In this document: positions 1 to 5,119 of the stretch, piece by piece
Numbering within the stretch: the first letter of the stretch is position 1
How the letters are laid out: each line of letters begins with the position of its first letter
Origin: Thiobacillus sp.
GTDB taxonomy: Bacteria > Pseudomonadota > Gammaproteobacteria > Burkholderiales > Thiobacillaceae
DNA length: 5,119 bases
NCBI GenBank assembly: GCA_018780025.1
Contig: JADMKH010000017.1
Location: 1-5,119, forward strand
Direction of reading: 5' to 3'
Position numbers and translations under genes: made by a program
Notes under the pieces: generated by a model
What the model was told of the DNA's origin: nothing
Seen by the model: the letters and a program-made list of their open reading frames with translations, nothing else
Database searches by the model: none

Positions 1-127
1 AAAAACCCAGGTGGTTGTAGCTGAAATGCGGATAGGTGTGGCTGTTGTCGATGCTGTAGGTGACCGGTGCGGCCTGGGCGGCGGCGGACAGGGCGGCAAG
101 TGCGGCGCCGAGGGCAAGACGTTTCAT
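1..127 (-). CDS. YceI family periplasmic protein, N-terminal part (cut by window edge)
   Basis: Only the first 42 codons are in the window; the gene continues beyond the left edge. The product starts with a typical Sec signal peptide: Lys2-Arg3, an Ala/Leu-rich core, and a likely AQA|APV cleavage after residue 19. The mature start (VTYSIDNSHTYPHFSYNHLG) matches the opening strand of YceI proteins, where a D-x-x-H-T-x-x-x-F pattern begins the lipocalin-like barrel that in known members binds a polyisoprenoid or quinone-like lipid in the periplasm. The ATG is preceded by AAGGAG (134-139, minus strand) with a six-base spacer. It lies 29 bases after the stop of the preceding yceI and is the last visible gene of the marR-cytochrome b561-yceI-yceI operon. 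It is a paralogue of that gene, not a duplicate: the mature N-termini differ clearly. The exact lipid ligand cannot be read from the sequence. Confidence 0.85.
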   Translation of the reverse strand, partial: MKRLALGAALAALSAAAQAAPVTYSIDNSHTYPHFSYNHLGF

Positions 128-156
128 TGAGTGCTCCTTGAGAAATGAACAGCGGG

Positions 157-711
157 TTAGTTGCCTGTGGCGGCAATTCTGAAGCGGACCTGGACTTCGT
201 TGGCAACGGTGGCGACGTCGGCCCACAGGCCTTCGCCGATGCCGAAGTCGAGACGGCGAAGGACGAAGGTCCCATCGAAGGTGGCGGTGTTTTTACCGGG
301 CGTATAGGTCACCGGCACGGTCATCTCGCGGGCTTTGCCCTTGAGCGTGAGGGTGCCGCGCAGCTCGTAGCGGTTGTTGCCGAGCGCGCGCACCTCGCTG
401 GAAACGAAGCTCGCTTTCGGATAAGCGCTGCGGTTGAACCACAGCTTGCCGGCAGATTCGTCGTCGGCTTCGGGCGAGCCGGCGTCGATGCTGGCGAGGT
501 CGATCCCGATCGACGCGCGCGCCGCCTCGGGCCGGGCCGGGTCGAACTGCATCTGGGTGGTAAAGCGCTTGAAGCCGCCCTTTACCGGAACCCCCATCTG
601 GCGGAACTCGAATCCGATGCTGCTCTGCTTCGGCAACACCGTGGCGTATTCCACGGCGTGAGCCGCGGGGGCGACCAGCACCGCCAGCAAGGACAATGTC
701 GCGAGTTTCAT
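157..711 (-). CDS. YceI family periplasmic lipid-binding protein
   Basis: The 184-residue product has the usual YceI length. A signal peptide covers residues 1-19 (AHA|VEY cleavage), so it should be exported to the periplasm. The mature part is rich in alternating beta strands and carries family hallmarks: an early S-x-I-G-F-E-F strand, the F-D-P-x-x-P-E segment near residue 56, a central K-L-W-F-N-x-S-x-Y-P-K-A-S-F-V-S block in which substrate proteins have phenylalanine-rich pocket residues, then L-R-G-T-L-T-L-K-G and R-x-M-T-V-P-V. YceI proteins form a lipocalin-like barrel around a long isoprenoid chain. The ATG shares its bases with the TGA of the upstream cytochrome b561 gene (ATGA overlap) and has AAAGGA (718-723, minus strand) six bases upstream, so translation is probably coupled. 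Pairing with cytochrome b561 is frequent and suggests quinone-linked electron transfer, but this role is inferred. Confidence 0.9.
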   Translation of the reverse strand: MKLATLSLLAVLVAPAAHAVEYATVLPKQSSIGFEFRQMGVPVKGGFKRFTTQMQFDPARPEAARASIGIDLASIDAGSPEADDESAGKLWFNRSAYPKASFVSSEVRALGNNRYELRGTLTLKGKAREMTVPVTYTPGKNTATFDGTFVLRRLDFGIGEGLWADVATVANEVQVRFRIAATGN

Positions 712-1256
712 GTGCGTTCCTTTCTGCTCCAGCCCATGCGCTGCAAAAACGGCTGGCGTTCGATGAAGTGGTGTTTGAGCGCCGCGCTCACGTGCAGGAT
801 GACCAGACCCAGCAGCGTGAAGTTCAGCGCCTGGTGGACCCCGGCGAGCAAGTCGCCGAGTTCGCGGTTTTTTTCAATGAGATCGGGCAACGGCAGCACG
901 CCGAACCACACCGTCTGAAAGCCCTTGGCCGAACTCATCAGCCACCCCGACAGCGGAATCACAACCATCAGTACATACAAGAGGCCGTGCGCCAGCGTGC
1001 TTGCGCGGCGCTGCCACGCGGCGAGGCTTTCGGGCAGCGGCGGCGGCGTGTGCGTCAGCCGCCAGCCGAGGCGGATTGCCACCAGCAGGAAAACGCTGAC
1101 GCCGACCCACTTGTGATAGCTATACAACTTGAGCTTGTCGGGCGACAGCGGCAGGTCGACCATATAGAGGCCGAGCGGAAACCCCACGAAAATCAGCAGC
1201 GCCACCAGCCAGTGCAGCACGATGGCCGGCGTCGAATAACGCACCGCGGCGGTCAT
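708..1256 (-). CDS. Cytochrome b561, CybB-type di-haem membrane protein
   Basis: The 182-residue product is an inner-membrane b-type cytochrome. Four hydrophobic segments are visible at about residues 11-31, 49-66, 86-106 and 141-161. Conserved histidines sit where CybB-type proteins hold two haems: His15 (in V-L-H-W), His48 (in Y-H-K-W), His141 (in G-V-H-Q) and His155 (in I-L-H-V), with His90 as a further candidate. Family members are thought to pass electrons from the quinol pool. The open frame runs 17 codons further upstream inside marR, but I chose the ATG at 1256 because it overlaps the marR TGA (ATGA), has AAAGG (1264-1268, minus strand) at seven bases, and gives the standard start with R-Y-S-T-P just before the first helix. 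Its own TGA overlaps the ATG of the following yceI. The tight coupling to yceI suggests the pair works together, perhaps in redox handling of a lipid-soluble carrier. Confidence 0.92.
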   Translation of the reverse strand: MTAAVRYSTPAIVLHWLVALLIFVGFPLGLYMVDLPLSPDKLKLYSYHKWVGVSVFLLVAIRLGWRLTHTPPPLPESLAAWQRRASTLAHGLLYVLMVVIPLSGWLMSSAKGFQTVWFGVLPLPDLIEKNRELGDLLAGVHQALNFTLLGLVILHVSAALKHHFIERQPFLQRMGWSRKERT

Positions 1257-1693
1257 GCCGCCGCCTTTCGGAACGCCTGCTCCAGCGTCCGCAAGGCCGT
1301 TTGCCAACGCGCGTGCCCGGCAGCCGGCACGCCGTCAAAGCATGCAGCCAGATGCGCCAGATGCGCCGGGAACACCCTGGCAAACAAGGCCTCGCCCGCC
1401 TGCGTCAGCCGGACAATCTGGCAGCGGCCATCGCTTTCGTGCGCGATGCGCTCCACCCAGCCGCGATCGACCAGCCGATCCACCACGCCGGTCAGCGTGC
1501 CCTTGGTGATGAGGGTTTTTTCAACGAGTTCGGTGGCCGTCATTCCGGAGGTGTTGCCCAGGGTGGCAACGACGTCGAACTGCGGCGGCGTCAGCCCCAG
1601 CTCGCGGATGTGCGCGGCGGAAAAACTTTCAAACGCCTGATAGCACTGGACCAGGGTTTGTAAGGTTGGCAGGAAATCGGCTTGTCGTGGCAC
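1253..1693 (-). CDS. MarR-family transcriptional regulator (probable autorepressor)
   Basis: The product (146 residues with the start used here) is a winged helix-turn-helix regulator of the MarR family, which binds palindromic DNA as a dimer. In order it shows an N-terminal dimer helix, the L-G-L-T-P-P-Q-F-D-V-V helix, M-T-A-T-E-L-V-E and the recognition helix T-K-G-T-L-T-G-V-V-D-R-L, then the wing with S-D-G-R and V-R-L-T-x-A-G, and a C-terminal dimer helix. The frame opens at a GTG at 1717, but that codon lies inside the palindrome at or before the predicted transcription start and has no ribosome site. The GTG at 1693 has TGGA six bases upstream and leaves a leader of about 23 bases, so I prefer it; the site is weak and the choice is not certain. 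It is the first gene of the operon and overlaps the cytochrome gene by ATGA. Cys17 in the first helix could sense oxidants, but it is not aligned with the OhrR cysteine, so the signal is unknown. Confidence 0.9.
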   Translation of the reverse strand: MPRQADFLPTLQTLVQCYQAFESFSAAHIRELGLTPPQFDVVATLGNTSGMTATELVEKTLITKGTLTGVVDRLVDRGWVERIAHESDGRCQIVRLTQAGEALFARVFPAHLAHLAACFDGVPAAGHARWQTALRTLEQAFRKAAA

Positions 1694-1708
1694 GGGATGT
1701 CCAGTTGA

Positions 1709-1741
1709 TTCTAACACGAACTAATTTAGTTCGTGTTAGAA
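1709..1741. promoter_or_regulatory. Perfect 33-base palindrome, likely MarR operator
   Basis: Arms 1709-1724 and 1726-1741 are exact reverse complements over 16 bases around one central base (1725). One arm reads TTCTAACACGAACTAA. Its length and perfect symmetry fit the site for one MarR dimer, or two overlapping ones. It covers most of the promoter spacer, the -10 hexamer and the predicted transcription start of the marR operon, so a bound protein would block RNA polymerase. No second copy of the motif was seen in the window, which argues that control is local. The symmetry is seen directly; binding by the adjacent regulator is inferred from position. Confidence 0.85.
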
Positions 1742-1751
1742 CCAATGTCAA
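1723..1751 (-). promoter_or_regulatory. Sigma-70 promoter of the marR-cytochrome b561-yceI operon
   Basis: On the minus strand a consensus -35 TTGACA (1751-1746) is followed by a 17-base spacer and TAAATT (1728-1723), a four-of-six match to the -10. Transcription would begin near 1716. The -10 and most of the spacer lie in the operator palindrome. The strong -35 with optimal spacing suggests high expression when the repressor is released. Confidence 0.75.
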
Positions 1752-1978
1752 GCATGACTAAGGTGCGGACTGACCCGCCTCGTCGACAATTCCTCCTTAC
1801 GGCCAACTGCGGTCACTGAGTGAGCCGAAAACATGCGTTCCTGGACGGCCGGTGTACCTTAGTAAGCTGCCGGCGGCTGAGCTGGCATGGTTGGCAAGTC
1901 CTCGGCCAGAGCTACCGGTGGCACTAGCTGGGTTGAATGGTCGGTGTCGTGCTGATTGCAGACATAGACGGTAGCCTC

Positions 1979-2012
1979 GCTTAATATCACGATTTTGATC
2001 AAGCCATTAAGC
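1979..2012 (+). promoter_or_regulatory. Inverted repeat and possible -10 upstream of the 518-residue gene
   Basis: GCTTAAT (1979-1985) and ATTAAGC (2006-2012) are exact reverse complements with 20 bases between them, ending seven bases before the ATG at 2020. TAATAT (1982-1987) inside the left arm resembles a -10 box; no convincing -35 sits at the right distance (TTGCAG at 1956-1961 would need a 20-base spacer). The repeat could be an operator or an RNA hairpin that limits translation, because no clear ribosome binding site precedes the ATG. The rest of the noncoding stretch from about 1752 shows nothing I can name. Confidence 0.35.
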
Positions 2013-2019
2013 ACTGAAT

Positions 2020-3576
2020 ATGAGAGACCTTGGCCATATGGGGGAAAGCACGTTCAGCCTGTGGTGCGGTCAGGCGGGACTTATAGCCAATGGATCATAT
2101 GTAGATAAGACAGGCTGGGACTTCATTGTTGAGTTTCCATTTGCAGGAAGCACAGACCCAACTCGCCTTCACGATCCTGCTATCGAGTGCAAGATCCAAG
2201 TCAAAGCAACGGATAAAACCGACAGGAAACTACCGATCAAACTATCGAACCTGCGCCGCCTCATCACTGCGCCTATGCCCGCATTTTTCATCTTCATCGA
2301 ATTTGATGAGAAGGATGTAGCCCAACGGGCGTACTTGGTCCACGTTGATGCGAGCCTCATTTCGAAGACGTTGAAACGGATTCACGAGTTAGAGAACGTC
2401 TCTGAACTCTTTGACCACCACAAGCGCTCATTGACTGTCCACTATGGCCCAGAGCATGAAATCCTCTCTCTCACAGGCGATTCTTTGAGAAAAAAGATAG
2501 AGGGGTATGTGTCCAATGGAATGAGTGCATACGTAGCCGACAAAAATCGGCATCTGGAGTCTACCGGCTTCGAGGGCGGATTTGCACAGATCACGATCAG
2601 TACAGAGGGAAAGGAAAATCTCATCGATTTTATCGATGTCTCAATCGGCTTGAAGCAATCGGTTCAGATATCGAAATTCAAAGGCTTTCACACTCGCTTC
2701 GGTATCAAGAGCAAAACTCCAATGATCGATAGCGTCTCAGGCAAGCTCGAAATGCCTGACCTCAAGCCAGCGGCTACAAGAAATATTCGCTTTCGAGAAG
2801 ACCGGCTATCCCCCGGCCTAACGTTCCCTTGCAGATTTTATTCCTCACCGCTGAATGCAACAGTTCCACCAGAGTTGGTGAAATTCCGGATCGAGGCTGA
2901 CTGCTTCGACATCAGCATGAATCCTTTCACTGGGGCGGCTGAATACAGACTCAACGCAGGTGCTGGGGTGAGACTCCCAATCAACAAGCTCCGCGACGTC
3001 ATCCGCTTGCTGCACCTCATCACTTCATCTGCGAAGAAGATCCTCGTTGAAGTTTCCCTTACAGGAATGAACAAGATGGATCTTGTGCTAAACGCCCAAG
3101 ATCAACCGTTCGAATACAACAAAGTCCTCGAAGCGCTCAATGCTGCTCAAAAGACCTACGGCTTCTTCGAAGTTAACGAATCTATCGATGTGTCGCTTGA
3201 AGAAATCGCACACCATGCTGATTCAATCATCCAATTCTACTCAGTGATCGATGCTGACCCCGTCCTATTCAGGTGTGACTTCTCGGTCCAGGGGGAAGGT
3301 TATGATAAGACCCAACCGACTGCCTGCGTCTGGATGACGGCAACGAAGATCGGGCGGCGCGTCTTCGGACTAATTATTGTTATATCGGGAACAGTACATG
3401 CACTCGACGACGGTCGTTTCTCATTGCTGGCAAGCAATGCAAAGATAGAGCAGAAAATAATCTCAGACGACGAGGGGGTTATTCAAGCTTTCGAAGTTGT
3501 TGAGAAAATTTATGCCGACAACTTTGAAGTGGTCACCATGTTTGACAAATCCAGCAGTGAATCAAAACTCGAATAG
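2020..3576 (+). CDS. Uncharacterised protein with N-terminal PD-(D/E)XK nuclease-like (DUF4365-like) domain
   Basis: I do not recognise this 518-residue protein as a named gene. Residues 1-125 have the order of a restriction-endonuclease-like fold: a helix with Glu9 (G-E-S-T-F), a strand with Asp34 (T-G-W-D-F-I-V-E-F), then a strand in which Glu56, Lys58, Gln60 and Lys62 alternate (E-C-K-I-Q-V-K-A-T), then K-L-S-N-L-R, a helix, and the strand P-A-F-F-I-F-I-E-F. This resembles DUF4365/Mrr-like proteins, which use D...QxK and occur in defence loci. Residues from about 150 on look like mixed beta/alpha with no signal peptide or membrane segment and no helicase, ATPase or methylase motif. An in-frame TAA at 2008 limits the start to the ATG at 2020 or at 2038; the second has GAGAG 11 bases upstream. 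G+C is near 48% against about 65% around it, which points to transfer. A DNA-cleaving defence role is inference. Confidence 0.8.
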   Translation: MRDLGHMGESTFSLWCGQAGLIANGSYVDKTGWDFIVEFPFAGSTDPTRLHDPAIECKIQVKATDKTDRKLPIKLSNLRRLITAPMPAFFIFIEFDEKDVAQRAYLVHVDASLISKTLKRIHELENVSELFDHHKRSLTVHYGPEHEILSLTGDSLRKKIEGYVSNGMSAYVADKNRHLESTGFEGGFAQITISTEGKENLIDFIDVSIGLKQSVQISKFKGFHTRFGIKSKTPMIDSVSGKLEMPDLKPAATRNIRFREDRLSPGLTFPCRFYSSPLNATVPPELVKFRIEADCFDISMNPFTGAAEYRLNAGAGVRLPINKLRDVIRLLHLITSSAKKILVEVSLTGMNKMDLVLNAQDQPFEYNKVLEALNAAQKTYGFFEVNESIDVSLEEIAHHADSIIQFYSVIDADPVLFRCDFSVQGEGYDKTQPTACVWMTATKIGRRVFGLIIVISGTVHALDDGRFSLLASNAKIEQKIISDDEGVIQAFEVVEKIYADNFEVVTMFDKSSSESKLE

Positions 3577-3660
3577 CATTCCTTCAACCTCCATAGGATA
3601 GTGGCTCGTCCAAGAACCGGTGGAATCCTGTTACGTCCGCTTAAACTCTACAACGGTCAA

Positions 3661-3695
3661 ATCGGCAGGGAAGCGGAGAAGCCGCAAAGGCCGAT
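3661..3695. other. Two-part stem-loop downstream of the 518-residue gene
   Basis: ATCGGC (3661-3666) pairs with GCCGAT (3690-3695) and, inside it, GCGG (3673-3676) pairs with CCGC (3682-3685) around a five-base loop, leaving an internal loop between the stems. It lies 84 bases after the stop of the plus-strand gene. No T run follows directly; the nearest is at 3716-3720. It may act as a 3' structure or a weak terminator, but the evidence is only the base pairing. Confidence 0.3.
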
Positions 3696-3768
3696 GACCC
3701 GGCATCCACCTCGAATTTTTAAACGGCGGCTCAACACCAGATAGCCGACCGTCAAAGCATCGAAGGCC

Positions 3769-3815
3769 GTGTGGCTCTTGTGGGTCGATACCAGCCAACC
3801 ATCAAGAAGCCACAC
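3769..3815. terminator. Stem-loop overlapping the acetate kinase stop codon, possible terminator
   Basis: GTGTGGCTCTTG (3769-3780) pairs with 3803-3815 over 12 base pairs with a single bulged A at 3807. The loop is 22 bases. The structure includes the acetate kinase stop (3802-3804) and last codons and lies between two convergent genes, a usual place for a terminator. Neither strand has a T run right after the stem, so it is not a classical intrinsic terminator and could instead protect the transcript end. Confidence 0.35.
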
Positions 3816-4893
3816 CCAACAAGGATTCAACCAGCTCGCGGATCACGTCCTCTTCGTTGGCCGTAATCCGCAGCACGGGCCTGGACCCATGCGCATGGAT
3901 CGAAGTCTGGTTGTCCTGGTTGGCTTCTGCATCCAACGCGAACCCCATAAAGCCCAACGGCTCGCAAATGCGGGCGCGGATTTGCGGCGCGTGTTCGCCT
4001 ATCCCGCCGCTGAATACCAGGGCGTCGATGCCGCCGGCCTTGGCGGCGAATCCACCAATGGCCGCCCGTACCTGACGACAGAAATAGTCCACCGCAAAAT
4101 GGGCCGAATCGCTGTTGCTTGCCAGCAGCGCCGCCATATCGCCGCTCTCCTGGTCGGATAGCGCGAGCAGTCCCATCTGTTGATAGACAAGCTCGCTCAA
4201 TGCCGCGTGATCATGCCGCCGAGCCAGTTCGAGCATGACGCCCGGATCGAGGTCGCCGCTGCGCGTACCCATGGGGATGCCACCGGCCGGCGTATAGCCC
4301 ATGCTGGTGTCCACCGAGCACAGGTTCTCCAGCAGGCACAGGCTGGCGCCGGAACCCAGGTGCGCCACGACGATGCGGCCGCGCGCGCCCTCCCCCAACA
4401 GGGACGGCAATCGAGAGGCGATGTGCGCGTAGTTCAGTCCATGAAAACCGGTGCGGCGCATGCCCAGCGTCTGCGGAATCGGCAAGCGGCGCGCCAGCTC
4501 CGGCAGGGTGTGATGGAACGCGGTATCGAAGCAGGCCATCTGCGGCACATCGAAGCGCGCCCGACACAGTTCCACCCCAAGCAGATTGCCCGGCAGGTGC
4601 AACGGCGCCAACGGGATCAAGCCGCGCAACCGCTCGATTTCCGCCGCATCCAGAACACGGGCTGCGTCGGCCACCTCGCCACCATGGACAAAACGATGAC
4701 CGATCGCCTCCGGCACGTCCCCCTCCAGGTCCTTCAGCAGCGCGTCGAATGCCTGGGCGTAAGCGTGTGAGGCATGCGGGCCGACTTGCCCGTAGCGCCA
4801 ATCGCGGCGTGTGCCGTCAGCTCGAAACAGGCTTGCCTTGAGGCTGGATGAGCCGCTGTTGATCGCAAGAACGGATCGATTCACTGCGGCCAT
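3802..4893 (-). CDS. ackA: Acetate kinase
   Basis: The 363-residue cytoplasmic enzyme transfers the phosphate of acetyl phosphate to ADP, giving acetate and ATP (reversible). It has the ASKHA fold of the family. Motifs in order are I-N-S-G-S-S-S-L-K (11-19), H-R-F-V-H-G-G-E (66-73), F-D-T-A-F-H (122-127), T-G-F-H-G (148-152), H-L-G-S-G-A-S (178-184), D-T-S-M-G-Y-T-P (195-202), G-T-R-S-G-D (209-214), F-S-G-G-I-G-E (294-300) and T-A-N-E-E (344-348). By motif position Arg67, Asp123, His151, Arg211 and Glu347 correspond to the catalytic residues known in archaeal acetate kinase. It is some 35-40 residues shorter than the Escherichia coli enzyme, without loss of a motif. The ATG at 4893 overlaps the phosphoketolase end by 13 bases; a GTG at 4884 giving a GTGA overlap is an alternative start. 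The neighbour supplies acetyl phosphate, so the main direction is probably ATP formation. Propionate kinase activity cannot be excluded. Confidence 0.95.
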   Translation of the reverse strand: MAAVNRSVLAINSGSSSLKASLFRADGTRRDWRYGQVGPHASHAYAQAFDALLKDLEGDVPEAIGHRFVHGGEVADAARVLDAAEIERLRGLIPLAPLHLPGNLLGVELCRARFDVPQMACFDTAFHHTLPELARRLPIPQTLGMRRTGFHGLNYAHIASRLPSLLGEGARGRIVVAHLGSGASLCLLENLCSVDTSMGYTPAGGIPMGTRSGDLDPGVMLELARRHDHAALSELVYQQMGLLALSDQESGDMAALLASNSDSAHFAVDYFCRQVRAAIGGFAAKAGGIDALVFSGGIGEHAPQIRARICEPLGFMGFALDAEANQDNQTSIHAHGSRPVLRITANEEDVIRELVESLLGVAS

Positions 4894-5119
4894 TTCCAGT
4901 CGCGTATCTCGGGCATGTCTTCGCCGTGCAGATGAATGTATTGCGTGTGCGCGTTGAGCTTGTCGCGCATGCGCTGCTTGATATGCGCAGCCTGGGGCTG
5001 CAATTTCGGCACCCGGTTGGTCACATCCATCACCAGATGAAAACGGTCGAGCGTATTGAGTACCACCATGTCGAACGGCGTGGTGGTGGTGCCTTCTTCC
5101 TTGTAGCCGCGCACGTGCA
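4881..5119 (-). CDS. xfp: Phosphoketolase, C-terminal part (cut by window edge)
   Basis: About 79 C-terminal residues of a much larger enzyme (usually near 800 residues) are present; the gene continues beyond the right edge. The signature H-V-R-G-Y-K-E-E-G-T-T-T-T-P-F-D-M at the start of the fragment, then L-D-R-F-H-L-V, R-V-P-K-L and the very end G-E-D-M-P-E-I-R-D-W-K-W, are characteristic of the phosphoketolase C-terminal domain. The enzyme is thiamine-diphosphate dependent and splits xylulose 5-phosphate (often also fructose 6-phosphate) with phosphate into acetyl phosphate and an aldose phosphate. The thiamine-binding regions lie outside the window, and the substrate preference cannot be read here. 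It is directly upstream of, and overlaps, acetate kinase in one operon, which consumes its product. Confidence 0.94.
   Translation of the reverse strand, partial: HVRGYKEEGTTTTPFDMVVLNTLDRFHLVMDVTNRVPKLQPQAAHIKQRMRDKLNAHTQYIHLHGEDMPEIRDWKWPQ

Noticed and set aside
145..918. Long plus-strand open frame opposite the yceI and cytochrome b561 genes
   Set aside because: It is antisense to two well-supported genes; the composition is Arg/Gly/Ala-rich as expected of a GC-rich shadow frame, and no domain is recognisable.
1257..1307. Longer start for cytochrome b561 at 1307
   Set aside because: It would add 17 non-hydrophobic residues encoded within marR; the ATG at 1256 has a ribosome site and an ATGA overlap.
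696..1640. 314-codon plus-strand open frame opposite cytochrome b561 and marR
   Set aside because: It is the complement of two recognisable families and has the Gln/Arg/His-rich makeup of a shadow frame.
1253..1717. MarR start at the GTG at 1717
   Set aside because: The codon lies in the operator at the predicted transcription start and lacks a ribosome binding site; the GTG at 1693 fits better, though not with certainty.
3640..3801. Minus-strand frame continuing without a stop for over 50 codons after the acetate kinase stop codon
   Set aside because: It is in frame with acetate kinase, which suggested read-through or a broken longer gene, but acetate kinase already ends normally after its conserved N-E-E motif and the extra peptide matches no family I recognise.
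4180..4801. Open frames of 196 codons on both strands inside acetate kinase
   Set aside because: They lie within a gene with all acetate kinase motifs and resemble no family.
1..5119. CRISPR array, tRNA, rRNA, insertion sequence or integron attachment site
   Set aside because: No regularly spaced direct repeats, cloverleaf, transposase or paired terminal inverted repeats were found by reading both strands.

Overview
The window comes from a GC-rich bacterial chromosome (roughly 62-77% G+C on lines counted by hand outside the middle gene). The gene content suggests a member of the Pseudomonadota, perhaps a betaproteobacterium: di-haem cytochrome b561 of the CybB type beside periplasmic YceI proteins, and phosphoketolase next to acetate kinase. 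The organism assignment is an inference from gene content and composition only.

Left block (1-1751, all minus strand). This is a compact operon transcribed leftwards: marR-type regulator, then a four-helix cytochrome b561, then a YceI-family periplasmic protein, then a second yceI cut by the left edge. The first three genes are joined by two 4-base ATGA overlaps; the second yceI follows after 28 bases with a strong ribosome binding site. The promoter is clear: TTGACA, a 17-base spacer, then TAAATT. A perfect 33-base palindrome (16-base arms, one central base) covers the spacer, the -10 and the expected transcription start. This is a textbook layout for autorepression by the MarR protein and also decides its start codon.

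Middle block (about 1752-3801). A single 518-residue gene on the plus strand lies at about 48% G+C, far below its neighbours. Its first 125 residues read as a PD-(D/E)XK nuclease-like domain (Glu9, Asp34, then E-x-K-x-Q-x-K at 56-62), similar in layout to DUF4365/Mrr-like proteins. The remaining ~370 residues match nothing I recognise. It looks like a horizontally acquired stand-alone gene, plausibly involved in defence, inserted between two housekeeping operons. The noncoding flanks (about 1752-2019 and 3577-3801) hold no gene I can support; they contain an inverted repeat just before the gene and two stem-loops after it.

Right block (3802-5119, minus strand). Acetate kinase follows the C-terminal end of a phosphoketolase with a 13-base overlap. 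Together they form the phosphoketolase shunt: sugar phosphate is split to acetyl phosphate, which acetate kinase converts to acetate and ATP.
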